Shown here one piece after another: positions 18,821 through 28,444 of a stretch of DNA of 64,000 nt (positions within the stretch are counted from its first letter, which is position 1; the number at the start of each line of letters is the position of its first letter). The notes beneath the pieces were generated by a model that searched no databases, was not told the origin of the DNA, and saw only the letters and a program-made list of their open reading frames with translations. The stretch is from JBOGCH01 sp051656645 (GTDB taxonomy: Bacteria > Bacteroidota > Bacteroidia > Bacteroidales > Marinifilaceae): positions 1-64,000 of the forward strand of contig JBOGCH010000001.1 in NCBI GenBank assembly GCA_051656645.1. The letters run 5' to 3'. The translations under genes and the position numbers were made by a program.

Positions 18821-19378
18821 ATGAAAAAACTATTATTAGCATGCATTATTTGCTTTAGTTTCACTGCGCTATCAGCACAACAGTTACCTATTTCTATCGG
18901 GGTACATGGTGGGGTTTCTAATACAAAAATGAAAGTCGATATTAAAAACTATAAATCCGATCCTAAGCTTGGATACATGGTAGGGGCATTTGCTCGTTTC
19001 AATATCTCATCATTTTATATTGAGCCTTCTTTTAACTTCTGCCACAGAGAAAGTGAGTGTAATATATTTAGCGAATCTATCCCATTAAAATACAATGCTG
19101 TTGACATTCCGGTAATGCTAGGTCTGTACCTTTTCCGTTTACCTCTTCTAAAAGTTCGTGCATTTGCAGGACCAGTAGCATCTTTCCCAGGCAATATGAA
19201 AGATAATGCACTTGACTTAAGAACCAAAAACTACATGTGGAATGGTAAAGTAGGTGCCGGTATCGATTTATGGAAATTTACTTTTGATTTAGACTACGAA
19301 AAAGGATTTTCTAAATTTGAGAATGATTTAAAATCTCCGCGAGTATTCAACTTCACATTTGGAATAAAGATAATATAA
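18821..19378 (+). CDS. Small outer-membrane beta-barrel protein (PorT/OmpW-like fold)
   Basis: This 185-residue protein has a signal peptide (MKKLLLACIICFSFTALSAQ) and alternating-residue beta strands. It starts with ISIGVHGGVSNT and ends with FNFTFGIKII. It matches the general pattern of Bacteroidota eight-stranded barrel proteins. No enzymatic motif is present and the role is unknown. Its distance to the methyltransferase suggests cotranscription, though the functions look unrelated. A terminator follows. Confidence 0.75.
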   Translation: MKKLLLACIICFSFTALSAQQLPISIGVHGGVSNTKMKVDIKNYKSDPKLGYMVGAFARFNISSFYIEPSFNFCHRESECNIFSESIPLKYNAVDIPVMLGLYLFRLPLLKVRAFAGPVASFPGNMKDNALDLRTKNYMWNGKVGAGIDLWKFTFDLDYEKGFSKFENDLKSPRVFNFTFGIKII

Positions 19379-19397
19379 GCCTATCTTCAAATATTAC

Positions 19398-19443
19398 AAA
19401 CATCCTCCAACAAGTTTTCATAAAACTTATTGGAGGATGTTTT
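19398..19443 (+). terminator. Terminator after the beta-barrel gene
   Basis: A long stem (AAACATCCTCCAA paired with TTGGAGGATGTTT, then AAGTTTT with AAAACTT after one mismatch) with a 3-base loop is followed by TTTATTTA on the plus strand. Confidence 0.82.
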
Positions 19444-19663
19444 ATTTATGGCTTATTGTTCGTGTATCTCAATCAAGTACCATAGTAAACATTAAACTCA
19501 CATAAATGAACAGTGACAATGCCCAGAGGCATAAATAAACCACTCTCCTGACTACTCATTACATACTACTCATAGAACTTATCTTTCCAGTTTTATTGTG
19601 GTTAGCTTACTTCGTGTAACTAAGACACATCAATGAAATTGTTCTTGCTCTAATATAAAAAAC

Positions 19664-19694
19664 AACAGGACAGTGTATTTATCACTGCCCTGTT
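19664..19694 (-). terminator. Terminator after the S41 protease gene
   Basis: Read on the minus strand, a 12-bp stem with one G-U pair (19683-19694 with 19664-19675) and a 7-base loop is followed by TTGTTTTTTA. It lies 23 bases beyond the protease stop codon. Confidence 0.75.
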
Positions 19695-19716
19695 ATTTGT
19701 ATGTTATGCTAATTTA

Positions 19717-21303
19717 CTATTGCATTAATATCTGATTGTATTGATTGGTGTTCAATATTTCAAGCGCTTTTTTCACCGATGGATCATCCATGTTTAATAT
19801 TTGATACATTTCATTAGTATCCCACATGTCGCGAGCAATAAGGGCCTTTAATTGGCGTTTTAACGTAGGTTTTGCATGTGCCAAAAGTTTGGTATCGCGT
19901 TTTATTCCCGCTTTTTCTCCTGCCACTACTATTTCCTCTATCATTTGGTCATTTACTACAAAACTTTTCTTATATGTTGCAAAATCCGGATATTTACGTT
20001 TTAATCCATCTCTATTTTTATCAATGTAATTAATTAAATATTCTCCTACAACATTTTGCCCCACTAACTGATTAAGGTAACTATAGTTTACGCCTGTATC
20101 AATAGGTACAAACACATCTGGAATAATACCACCGCCTCCATATACAACACGCTTCTTATTTTTAGTTGTAAATTTCTGCGCATTGTTTACATGTATGCTG
20201 TCTTTGCTTACCAACTCGCCATTTGTATAGCGGTTAAACAACTCTTTACTATAGGCCTCTGGACCATCATACGGTTTCTGTATACAGCGTCCCGATGGGG
20301 TAAAGTAGTGCGATATGGTTAATCTAATCATTGATCCGTCAGTAAGTGGGAATTGTTTTTGGACTAATCCTTTGCCAAATGAGCGACGACCAACAATTAC
20401 TCCCCTATCCCAATCCTGTATAGCACCCGATACAATCTCACTTGCCGATGCAGTACTTCCATCTACTAATATTACAACATTAGCATCCTCCATAAGTCCG
20501 GCAGCAGTTGCAAATTCCTCGCTTTTCCCTCCTACAAAGCCATCAGTGTAAACAATCATTTCATTGTTTTTAAGAAAATGGTCGGCAACGCCAATAGCTG
20601 CTCCCATATATCCTCCGCCATTGCCTTGAAGATCTAGTACCAGGTTTTGCATACCTTGTTTTTTCAGTGCTGCAAGAGCTGCTTCAAATTCGTCTACAGT
20701 ATTTGCTCCAAACTGAGTAATACGAATATAGCCATTTTTATTATCAAGCATATAATATGAGTTTACACTATAAATAGGTATTTTATCTCGTATTACAGCA
20801 TAAGGAATTTCTTTTTCTTTACGGCGTACATTAATATCCACCTTACTTCCCAAGTCACCCTTCAACTTTTTCCGTACATCAGTATTCTTAAGTCCTACTC
20901 CTGCTATACGCTCGCCATCAATAGCCACAATACGGTCTCCGGCAAGTAAACCCGCTTTTGCCGATGGCCCGTTAGGTAAAACCTGAACCACGACTAAGGT
21001 ATCGCGCATTATTGTAAACTGTATACCTATTCCGTAAAAACCACCCTCAAGTGGTTCATTCATTTCGTCAACCTCTTCTTTAGAGACATATACGGAGTGA
21101 GGATCCAGTTCCTCCAATACTTTTACAATAGCTTTTTCTGTTAATCCTCGTAGATTTACGGTATCAACATAGAAGGCATCAATTAAACCCATTAACCGCT
21201 GATATTTGGCAGTTTGCCTGTTTACCTCACGCGAGTCCCTTTGCCCATAGGCAATACAGGCGGAACCAATAAACAGTAGTATCATTAAGAATCCCTTTTT
21301 CAT
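19717..21303 (-). CDS. S41-family C-terminal processing protease (CtpA-like)
   Basis: The 528-residue protein is a periplasmic serine protease with a signal peptide (cleavage near AYG-Q). An N-terminal helical part is followed by a PDZ domain (about 85-160: GGFYGIGIQF, NGPSAKAGLLAGDRI) and the S41 catalytic domain. The Ser-Lys dyad fits S286 in STASASE and K311 in SFGKGLVQ, 25 residues apart as in CtpA and Prc. RLTISHYFTPSGRCIQ closes the active-site region. The remaining 150 residues are a C-terminal extension. Such proteases trim or degrade envelope proteins. Confidence 0.93.
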   Translation of the reverse strand: MKKGFLMILLFIGSACIAYGQRDSREVNRQTAKYQRLMGLIDAFYVDTVNLRGLTEKAIVKVLEELDPHSVYVSKEEVDEMNEPLEGGFYGIGIQFTIMRDTLVVVQVLPNGPSAKAGLLAGDRIVAIDGERIAGVGLKNTDVRKKLKGDLGSKVDINVRRKEKEIPYAVIRDKIPIYSVNSYYMLDNKNGYIRITQFGANTVDEFEAALAALKKQGMQNLVLDLQGNGGGYMGAAIGVADHFLKNNEMIVYTDGFVGGKSEEFATAAGLMEDANVVILVDGSTASASEIVSGAIQDWDRGVIVGRRSFGKGLVQKQFPLTDGSMIRLTISHYFTPSGRCIQKPYDGPEAYSKELFNRYTNGELVSKDSIHVNNAQKFTTKNKKRVVYGGGGIIPDVFVPIDTGVNYSYLNQLVGQNVVGEYLINYIDKNRDGLKRKYPDFATYKKSFVVNDQMIEEIVVAGEKAGIKRDTKLLAHAKPTLKRQLKALIARDMWDTNEMYQILNMDDPSVKKALEILNTNQYNQILMQ

Positions 21304-21318
21304 TTTTGTATTGTTTAA

Positions 21319-21336
21319 GTTAGTGTTAGTGTTAGC
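21319..21336. repeat. Three tandem hexamers upstream of the S41 gene
   Basis: GTTAGT-GTTAGT-GTTAGC lies 16 bases before the protease start codon, in the spacer after the phosphodiesterase gene. It is a very short tandem repeat with no coding role. Confidence 0.4.
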
Positions 21337-21350
21337 TTTATAATTTGTTG

Positions 21351-21839
21351 TTATGTAAACTCTGCTACTTCTAAATCTTTTATTCGTTGTTCATCAATAA
21401 CAAACCGCATAGCTGTACGCACTTTATGAAAACCATATCTACCGGCTGCTCCGGGATTAATGTGTAAACAGTTTAGTGTTTTATCGTACATTACTTTTGC
21501 AATGTGAGAGTGACCACAAACAAACAAATTAGGCCTATGTTTCAAAAGAAGATTCTGTATTCCTGGCGCATACTTACCGGGATAACCACCTATATGGGTC
21601 ATTATAACTTTTACGCCTTCAACTGTAAATATCAATGTTTGAGGATAGGACCGACGGATAATATATCCATCAATATTTCCAAAAACTGCTCGAAAATTAA
21701 AGTCTATCTCTAGTTTATCTGACACTTTTTCATCTCCAATATCTCCACAATGCCAAACTTCATCGCAATCTTTAAAGAACTCTACAATCTTGGGATCAAG
21801 CCAACTGTGCGTGTCGGATAAAATTCCTATTCGTTTCAT
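21351..21839 (-). CDS. YfcE/MJ0936-type metallophosphoesterase
   Basis: The 162-residue protein is a small calcineurin-like phosphodiesterase. The metal-binding motifs are complete: GILSDTHSW, WHCGDIGDE, FGNIDG, THIGGYPGKY and CGHSHIAK, with NPGAAGRYG near the end. The physiological substrate is unknown. The start ATG shares one base with the stop of nfo (TAATG), which indicates translational coupling. Confidence 0.9.
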   Translation of the reverse strand: MKRIGILSDTHSWLDPKIVEFFKDCDEVWHCGDIGDEKVSDKLEIDFNFRAVFGNIDGYIIRRSYPQTLIFTVEGVKVIMTHIGGYPGKYAPGIQNLLLKHRPNLFVCGHSHIAKVMYDKTLNCLHINPGAAGRYGFHKVRTAMRFVIDEQRIKDLEVAEFT

Positions 21840-22684
21840 TACTTGCTTTCAAGAGAGTATAACAACTTAATCTCTTCCGCCCAAATAGTATCATCAGGTG
21901 TTTCAAGAATAAGCGGTATATTATTGAAGCGATCATCATTCATAATTCGTCTAAAGGTTTCAATGCCTATAGCGCCTTTTCCAAGACTTTCATGTCTGTC
22001 TAAATGCGAACCGACACCTTTCTTTGAGTCATTTAAGTGCATCCCCATAAGATGCTTAAACCCTATTATATTTTCAAAGTGCTCAAAGGTTTCAGTAAAT
22101 CCCTGATCACTAATAATATCATACCCAGCTGCAACCGTGTGGCAGGTATCAAGACAAACACCTACACGGCTTTTATCCTCTACTTTATCAATAATATAAG
22201 CTATTTGCTCAAATGAAAATCCTAAATTAGAACCTTGCCCTGCAGTATTTTCAATAACAGCAGCAACTCCATTCGTCTTGTCGAGCGTCAAATTTATAGA
22301 CTCAGCAATTAATGTCAGGCACTCCTCATCTGCAATTTTCTTTAATGTACTGCCAGGATGAAAGTTTAAACGGTTAAGACCAAGTTGCTCACATCGTTTC
22401 ATTTCATCTAAGAACGCATTTCGAGATTTATCCAATGCTTCTGCATCCGGATTTCCCAAATTAATAAGGTAACTATCATGTGGCAATATATGATCAGGAG
22501 TATATCCAAATTGTTCACAACGTGCCTTAAATTCGTCTACGTTGAATTGACTATAGGGCGATGCATTCCACTGTCTTTGATTTTTAGTAAAAAGTGCAAA
22601 TGCTTTTGCTCCTATGTTATGCGCATTAAGGGGCGCGTTCTCAACTCCTCCTGCAATACTTACATGTGCTCCAATATATTTCAT
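21839..22684 (-). CDS. Endonuclease IV (AP endonuclease)
   Basis: Nfo cuts DNA at abasic sites in base-excision repair. The 281-residue protein is a TIM-barrel enzyme with the three-zinc motifs visible: GAHVSIAGG, HDSYLINLGNP, NFHPGS, IENTAGQGSNLG, GVCLDTCHTVAAGYD, HLNDSK, LDRHESLGKGAIG and LETPDD. All signature residues of the family are kept. It appears to be the first gene of an nfo, phosphodiesterase, protease unit. Confidence 0.97.
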   Translation of the reverse strand: MKYIGAHVSIAGGVENAPLNAHNIGAKAFALFTKNQRQWNASPYSQFNVDEFKARCEQFGYTPDHILPHDSYLINLGNPDAEALDKSRNAFLDEMKRCEQLGLNRLNFHPGSTLKKIADEECLTLIAESINLTLDKTNGVAAVIENTAGQGSNLGFSFEQIAYIIDKVEDKSRVGVCLDTCHTVAAGYDIISDQGFTETFEHFENIIGFKHLMGMHLNDSKKGVGSHLDRHESLGKGAIGIETFRRIMNDDRFNNIPLILETPDDTIWAEEIKLLYSLESK

Positions 22685-22765
22685 AGCTCTTTTGTTTTTA
22701 TCCCTATGGGATTGTTATCACTAAACGTATTTATAACTTACAATGTTAATTAATTAATGTACATG

Positions 22766-22773
22766 CAAAGTTA
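22766..22773 (-). promoter_or_regulatory. Candidate promoter -7 element of nfo
   Basis: On the minus strand this reads TAACTTTG, an exact TAnnTTTG. No good -33 element lies at the expected distance. The leader to the start codon at 22684 would be about 75 bases. Confidence 0.35.
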
Positions 22774-22811
22774 ATTTTTATTTCAATCCACTTACTATCT
22801 GTAAACTTGTG

Positions 22812-22819
22812 TAGATTTG
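22812..22819 (+). promoter_or_regulatory. Candidate promoter -7 element of the penicillin-binding protein gene
   Basis: TAGATTTG is an exact TAnnTTTG, 24 bases before the ATG at 22844. No TTG is found 19-21 bases upstream. Confidence 0.35.
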
Positions 22820-22843
22820 TAGTTTCATTAGAATTTATACTAT

Positions 22844-25171
22844 ATGCGTACAAAGAAAAAGGACAAAAAGTCCGGTAATCTATTCATAACGGTGTTTAAG
22901 AATTTAATATTTATAGCATTAGCAGGTGTTTTAGTTTTAACACTCTTATTCTACAGTGTTGCTATAGGCCTGTGGGGTGCTCTACCCTCTGATGATGATT
23001 TAATAAATATTAAGCATGACGAAGCTTCTACTGTTTGGAGCAGCGATGGCGAGATTCTTGGAAAATATTACATAGAAAATCGAAGCTCTATCTCGTTCAA
23101 CAACATCTCTCCAAATGCTATCAACGCACTTATTGCCACAGAGGATGTCCGCTTTTATCAACACGAGGGGGTGGACCGCATGAGTCTTATGCGTGTACTT
23201 TTTAAAACTATACTATTAAGAAATAAAAATGCCGGAGGTGGTAGCACCATCAGCCAACAACTTGCTAAGAATCTATTCCCAAGAGACGAACAGAGCGTTA
23301 AACTGATGCCTATTATAAAGTTAAAAGAAATGATTGTTGCATCACGACTTGAGGAGTTGTACAACAAACAGGAGATTCTTACTTTATACCTCAATACTGT
23401 TTCCTTTGGGGAGGAGTTATATGGCATAGAAAGTGCCGCCCAACATTATTTTTCTACATCTGCTCCCGAATTATCAATGCCACAAGCTGCAACACTAATA
23501 GGAATGCTTAAAGGACCATCCTATTATAATCCACGTTTACATCCGGAGAGAGCGTTAACACGCCGCAACGTTGTACTTAAACAAATGGAGAAATATGAAT
23601 ATTTAACGGCAGAACAGTATGAGCAATATCAACAGGAAACACTTGGACTTAAGTATGCTCCATATGCTCACTATGCGGGATTAGCTCCCTATTTTAGACA
23701 ACAAGTAAAAAACGACGTAATAAAATTAATTAGTAACTATAACACTGAGCATGGTACAAATTACAACCTATACACTGATGGATTAAAAATTGTGACCACT
23801 TTAAATGCACAAATACAGGGTTATGCAGAGAATGCTGTAAAAAGCCACATTATTACGCTCCAAAAGCAACTAAATGAGGAATGGAATACAAAAAAGCCTT
23901 GGGATGGTAATAAGGATTTATTAGATAAAACCATTAAGCAATCTGGCCATTACAACAGGTTAAAGAATCAAGGAATGAGCCATTCAGACATCATGAAGGT
24001 ACTTAATGAGAAACGAGAAATGTTTGTATTTGATCCTGTCGAAGGTGAGAAAAAGGTAAATTTCTCAGCCATTGATTCAATAAAATACAATTTAATGCTA
24101 CTACACCCGGCAGCAATGGCTGTTAACCCAAAATCAGGAGCCGTATTGGCTTGGGTTGGTGGTAGCAACTATAAATATTTTCAATATGACCAGATTAAAG
24201 CAGAACGACAAGTTGGCTCAGTTTTCAAACCGGTTGTCTATAGCGCAGCAGTGCTAAACGGAGCACAAACTGATGCATATTTCCCTAATAAACAAACCAC
24301 TTACACGGAGTATGATAATTGGACTCCACGCAACAGCGACAACAATTACGAAGGATTCTATACACTTAAAGGAGCATTGGCAAAGTCCGTCAATACCATC
24401 GCTGTAGAGGTGCTTATGGAAACCGGGATTGACAATGTTATCAACCATGCGCAAAAACTCGGCATCCAGAGTAAACTTCCGGCATATCCATCCTTAGCAT
24501 TAGGAGTAGCAAATCTCTCTTTACAGGAGATGTTGAATCCTTATATGGTTTATGCCAATGGCGGCCGAAAAGTTGAGCAATTCTACTTATTGTCAATCGA
24601 AACCAAGGATGGTGAGATGATTTATAAACATACGGATGCATCGTACATAGAGAATGTTATGAGTAGCGAACTATGTTCGGTCATGAACGACATGCTCATG
24701 GCAACAGTTGAGCAGGGTACTGCTAATGGAGTTAAAAGCAGGTATGGTATAACTACTCCTCTTGCTGCTAAAACTGGAACTACACAGAATCACGTTGATG
24801 GTTGGTTTATTGGCTATACACCTCACTTAGTGATGGGTGTTCGCGTAGGAGCTGATAACCCAGGAATTCATTTTCGCTCTATCCGCTACGGACAAGGAGC
24901 AAATATGTCCTTACCTATATTTGCCTCAACAATGAGAAATATCCTTTCTAGTAAAGAGTTTAGACATTGGAATGGCGCATCCTTTCCATTTTATATAAAC
25001 GTTACAAACACAACAGAACAACTACCCATTTACAAAGAAAAACTCAATCTTATTGAACGGATTACAAACAATAAGTTCGATGAACCAATTATAGAAAAGC
25101 AGGATGAGAAACAAGATAAACCCAAGTTTCTAAGAAAGATAGGCAGAATTTTCAAGGCAAAAAAGAAATAA
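22844..25171 (+). CDS. Class A penicillin-binding protein (PBP1a-like)
   Basis: This bifunctional peptidoglycan synthase polymerises lipid II and cross-links the strands. The 775-residue chain has a cytoplasmic basic start, one membrane anchor (about 15-42), a GT51 glycosyltransferase domain (catalytic E100 in ATEDVRFYQHEG; GGSTISQQLAKNLFPR) and a transpeptidase domain. The latter has S459-K462 in GSVFKP, the SVN motif (KSVNTIAVEV) and K643 in KTGTTQ. A basic tail ends the protein. All catalytic motifs are intact. It is transcribed alone. Confidence 0.95.
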   Translation: MRTKKKDKKSGNLFITVFKNLIFIALAGVLVLTLLFYSVAIGLWGALPSDDDLINIKHDEASTVWSSDGEILGKYYIENRSSISFNNISPNAINALIATEDVRFYQHEGVDRMSLMRVLFKTILLRNKNAGGGSTISQQLAKNLFPRDEQSVKLMPIIKLKEMIVASRLEELYNKQEILTLYLNTVSFGEELYGIESAAQHYFSTSAPELSMPQAATLIGMLKGPSYYNPRLHPERALTRRNVVLKQMEKYEYLTAEQYEQYQQETLGLKYAPYAHYAGLAPYFRQQVKNDVIKLISNYNTEHGTNYNLYTDGLKIVTTLNAQIQGYAENAVKSHIITLQKQLNEEWNTKKPWDGNKDLLDKTIKQSGHYNRLKNQGMSHSDIMKVLNEKREMFVFDPVEGEKKVNFSAIDSIKYNLMLLHPAAMAVNPKSGAVLAWVGGSNYKYFQYDQIKAERQVGSVFKPVVYSAAVLNGAQTDAYFPNKQTTYTEYDNWTPRNSDNNYEGFYTLKGALAKSVNTIAVEVLMETGIDNVINHAQKLGIQSKLPAYPSLALGVANLSLQEMLNPYMVYANGGRKVEQFYLLSIETKDGEMIYKHTDASYIENVMSSELCSVMNDMLMATVEQGTANGVKSRYGITTPLAAKTGTTQNHVDGWFIGYTPHLVMGVRVGADNPGIHFRSIRYGQGANMSLPIFASTMRNILSSKEFRHWNGASFPFYINVTNTTEQLPIYKEKLNLIERITNNKFDEPIIEKQDEKQDKPKFLRKIGRIFKAKKK

Positions 25172-25175
25172 AATA

Positions 25176-25206
25176 GAAAACGGCAAAAAATACTTTTGCC
25201 GTTTTC
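25176..25206. terminator. Bidirectional terminator between the PBP and CotH genes
   Basis: A perfect 13-bp stem (25176-25188 with 25194-25206) with a 5-base loop has A-run and T-run flanks. It can end transcription of both convergent genes. Confidence 0.85.
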
Positions 25207-25213
25207 TTATATA

Positions 25214-27253
25214 CTACATTCTGCTCACTTCACTATCAATATACGTCACTCTTTTTTTCAACCAACTAATTAAATCTTTAATTCTTTGTTTATTGTCAAG
25301 TGTCGGATTCCACTTTTTGAAGTTGTTTTCAAAGGATATCTCTGAGGTAGTTGCATAATCATCCAAATACATATAAAGTTGATCCACATTATTCTTAAAA
25401 TTCATCCATTCGGATTTATATAGTTCTCTCACTTTTGGATCCTCAAAGAAGCGATTAAAGAATTTTGCACCTATTTTACTATTATCGCCAAATAAAGGAG
25501 TATCATATTTGACAAAGTGTTTATTGCCCTCCTCGTAACTAAATGCCCAATCAAAATCCCATATAGGTCCCATTGTTAATTTCCCGCTTACATCCTTATA
25601 CATATAAGTACTTTTAGGATGGTTAATTTCCTGGTTTAAGCATAAGTTATATACGATTAAATATTTCACTAAAATATTTATGTCAAAATACTCCGTATAA
25701 CTATTATCAGGAAAACTATTATCGGCAACAAGCGCTTCAAATTGGTGAAAATATTCTTTTATTGGTTCAAGATCTGCAGCCGAAGATAGATCAGGATCCT
25801 TTACCATTACCGGTAACTTATAATAATCAGATTTAAATTTGTAGTCTTCATCGTAATAGGTGTCTAACTCTAGTAAGAAACCCTTTTTTGAGTCAATATT
25901 TACCCGTGTATCAGATATCTCAACTTGTTCCGTGAACATGTAGTTACCTCGATATTCTCCATTGATAGTTAAATCTACTGATACAATATGGTTTGTAAAA
26001 GGAACTTCAAGCATTTGTCCCGTTTTCATAGCAACTGCATTTAGCATTAAGGTCGGATCAATATGATTGGCTAACAATACCCAATCCTTTTCCGCCCCCA
26101 ATCCCAACAATTTTGCTTTATTATCCAACTTCAATCGGTACGGTTTCTTAGGGTATCCCCATGTTGAGTTTCCTCGTCCCTTTACCCTTGTTGTTCCTGT
26201 ATAATTGTCATAAGCGCCCTTACCATCTATAGTTACCGTAGCGTTGAGATAAGTGTCTTTTGAGGTTATTTCTGCCCCATTTTCTACGTCAATAGAGATT
26301 GATGGTGTTAAATTCACTAATCGCACTCTTACAAATTTAGTTCGCTGTATCCCCTGTTTACTTATTAATGTATAGGTTAACAATTGTCCAAAGGCGTTTG
26401 GTGTCTTACCACTTTCCTGTGTAATCTCTCCCACTTTAACACCGGCAGCGGTGGTTGTGTACTCTGCTATTAAATTTCTTGTAACACCTTTAAGCACTAT
26501 GTCAATAGTATCCGTGCCAAATTCTGTTATAATTACATCGTCCACTATTGAATTCATCTCACGCGTAAAACCAAAAGAAGTAAACTCCGTTTGTGACTTC
26601 TCAAAACGAACTGTATAGCGTTTTGGTGTACCATCCTCGGCTACTATCGTATAGACAACATCCTTCTCAAAGTTATTGATTGAGTTTCCACTTATTTGTT
26701 GTTTCCCGTTTACATAAACACCTTCTCCATTATGTGTAAAAGACGGAATCAAATTATAGCTTTCTATGCTGTGATCCAACTCCACAATAATTAAAGTATC
26801 TGTTACAATACATTGGGGTGCTATCTCAAAAACTCCAGGGTTATCTTCTTGACGGAATGAGAAACTCAAAAATGAGTTACGTTTCTTTGCAATATGAGCA
26901 ATGTATCTTCTAGTCTCTCCATTCTCTGCAATAACTTCATAGATAACATCTTCATTAAAATCATTTGAAGTTGTGCCACTTATTTGCTCTTTACCTTTTA
27001 CTGTAACCATTTTTCCCAGATAACTGAATGTGGCAATAAGGTTGGTATTCAGCAATTCATGCTCCGTGTTAATAATAATCAAAGAGTCTGTGAGGGTACA
27101 GGAAACTTTTCCGTTAATTGCTTCAGCATTCAACTCCTGTGTAATCTCAAATTTTAGAATTTCTTTATCGGCAGATAAGGGAATGTTTATATCCTCACTG
27201 CACGAAAAAAACATTACAAACGATAGAAGTGTAGGTAATAAATAATTTTTCAT
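25214..27253 (-). CDS. CotH-kinase-domain lipoprotein with three tandem N-terminal domains
   Basis: The 679-residue protein starts at ATG 27253, which gives a lipoprotein signal ending FFSC. Residues of roughly 25-290 form three repeats of about 88 residues, each with TD(S/T)(L/I)-I-I and, in the first two, KEQISG or KQQISG, then D-V-(I/V)-Y-x-(V/I)-(A)-E-(N/D)-G. These look like surface beta-sandwich domains of the DUF5018 kind. The CotH domain follows, with RVKGRGNSTWGYPKKPYRLK, LLANHIDPTLM, GFLLELDTYYDED and GPIWDFDWAFS. CotH of Bacillus is an atypical protein kinase. Here the substrate is unknown. Lipidation places it at the envelope. It follows the glycan genes but is separated by a terminator. 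Confidence 0.85.
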   Translation of the reverse strand: MKNYLLPTLLSFVMFFSCSEDINIPLSADKEILKFEITQELNAEAINGKVSCTLTDSLIIINTEHELLNTNLIATFSYLGKMVTVKGKEQISGTTSNDFNEDVIYEVIAENGETRRYIAHIAKKRNSFLSFSFRQEDNPGVFEIAPQCIVTDTLIIVELDHSIESYNLIPSFTHNGEGVYVNGKQQISGNSINNFEKDVVYTIVAEDGTPKRYTVRFEKSQTEFTSFGFTREMNSIVDDVIITEFGTDTIDIVLKGVTRNLIAEYTTTAAGVKVGEITQESGKTPNAFGQLLTYTLISKQGIQRTKFVRVRLVNLTPSISIDVENGAEITSKDTYLNATVTIDGKGAYDNYTGTTRVKGRGNSTWGYPKKPYRLKLDNKAKLLGLGAEKDWVLLANHIDPTLMLNAVAMKTGQMLEVPFTNHIVSVDLTINGEYRGNYMFTEQVEISDTRVNIDSKKGFLLELDTYYDEDYKFKSDYYKLPVMVKDPDLSSAADLEPIKEYFHQFEALVADNSFPDNSYTEYFDINILVKYLIVYNLCLNQEINHPKSTYMYKDVSGKLTMGPIWDFDWAFSYEEGNKHFVKYDTPLFGDNSKIGAKFFNRFFEDPKVRELYKSEWMNFKNNVDQLYMYLDDYATTSEISFENNFKKWNPTLDNKQRIKDLISWLKKRVTYIDSEVSRM

Positions 27254-27308
27254 TTTGCTATTTAGTTTATAGTAACATATTTCAGCATTAATGTACAAAT
27301 TATTTTAA

Positions 27309-27356
27309 AATAAAAGTGCCTTTATTCTAAATATTTGGAATAAAGGCACTTTTATT
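27309..27356 (-). terminator. Terminator of the rhamnose/glycan operon
   Basis: A perfect 19-bp stem (27309-27327 with 27338-27356) with a 10-base loop lies 25 bases beyond the end of rfbB on the minus strand and before the CotH gene. Confidence 0.83.
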
Positions 27357-27380
27357 GCCAATTTATGTAATGAGCTACTT

Positions 27381-28442
27381 CTATCGATACATCATTTCAT
27401 AGTATTTTAGATAATCGCCACTCGTCACATTATCTAACCATTCAGCATTCTCAAGGTACCATTTCACTGTATGTTCAATTCCTTCCTCAAATTGTAATGA
27501 TGGCTCCCATCCTAATTCATTTTTCAATTTCGTAGAATCTATAGCATAACGTAAATCATGTCCAGCTCTATCCGTAACGTAGGTAATTAAATGATCTGAT
27601 GCACCCTCTGGACGTTGAAGGAACTTATCAACCGTTTTGATAATTACTTTTATCAAGTCAATATTCTTCCATTCATTAAAACCGCCAATATTGTATGTAT
27701 CACCCAATTTTCCATCGTGATAAATAGTATCAATAGCACGCGCATGGTCTACAACGTAAAGCCAATCACGCACATTCTCACCTTTTCCATACACCGGAAG
27801 GGGTTTATTATTTCTAATATTATTAATAAAAAGTGGTATTAGTTTCTCCGGAAACTGATATGGGCCATAATTATTTGAACAGTTCGAAATCACCACTGGC
27901 AAACCATAAGTGTCATGGTAAGCACGCACAAAATGATCTGACGAAGCTTTTGATGCAGAATACGGAGAATGCGGATCATACTTCGTAGTTTCTGTAAAAA
28001 ACGTTCCATCGTTTTCTAATGATCCGTATACCTCATCGGTTGAAATATGGTAAAATAACTTATTCGCAAAATCGTCTTTCCAATACTCCTTAACTGCTTG
28101 TAAAAGAGATAAAGTACCCATTACGTTAGTTTGTGCAAACGCAAACGGATCCTTTATAGAGCGGTCAACATGACTTTCAGCCGCTAAATGAATCACACCA
28201 TCAATAGTATACTTATTGACTATCTCAACCACAGCATTATAATCACAAATATCGCATCGTTCAAACACATAATTCTCCGCAGTCTCAATATCCTTCAAAT
28301 TATTAAGATTCCCGGCATACGTAAGTTTGTCTAAATTAATTATTCGGTATTCAGGATACTTGTTGACAAATAATCGTACCACATGTGTACCTATAAAACC
28401 TGCACCTCCTGTGATTAATATATTTCTTTTAAATTCCTTCAT
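27381..28442 (-). CDS. dTDP-glucose 4,6-dehydratase RmlB
   Basis: RmlB makes dTDP-4-keto-6-deoxyglucose, the second step to dTDP-rhamnose. The 353-residue protein has the Rossmann motif TGGAGFIGTHVVR, the catalytic region STDEVYGSL, YSASKASSDH (YxxxK) and NCSNNYGPYQFPEKLIP. ATG 28442 is 2 bases after the rfbD stop. An upstream in-frame start would overlap rfbD and add residues not typical for the family. Confidence 0.97.
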   Translation of the reverse strand: MKEFKRNILITGGAGFIGTHVVRLFVNKYPEYRIINLDKLTYAGNLNNLKDIETAENYVFERCDICDYNAVVEIVNKYTIDGVIHLAAESHVDRSIKDPFAFAQTNVMGTLSLLQAVKEYWKDDFANKLFYHISTDEVYGSLENDGTFFTETTKYDPHSPYSASKASSDHFVRAYHDTYGLPVVISNCSNNYGPYQFPEKLIPLFINNIRNNKPLPVYGKGENVRDWLYVVDHARAIDTIYHDGKLGDTYNIGGFNEWKNIDLIKVIIKTVDKFLQRPEGASDHLITYVTDRAGHDLRYAIDSTKLKNELGWEPSLQFEEGIEHTVKWYLENAEWLDNVTSGDYLKYYEMMYR

Positions 28443-28444
28443 CA

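Larger units (their letters stand above)
19379..19716. other. Intergenic region between convergent genes
   Basis: These 338 bases separate the barrel gene (plus) from the S41 protease gene (minus). Each has its own terminator, one at either end of the gap. The roughly 200 bases between the terminators hold no reading frame of note, no repeat and no recognisable RNA gene. Confidence 0.6.
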
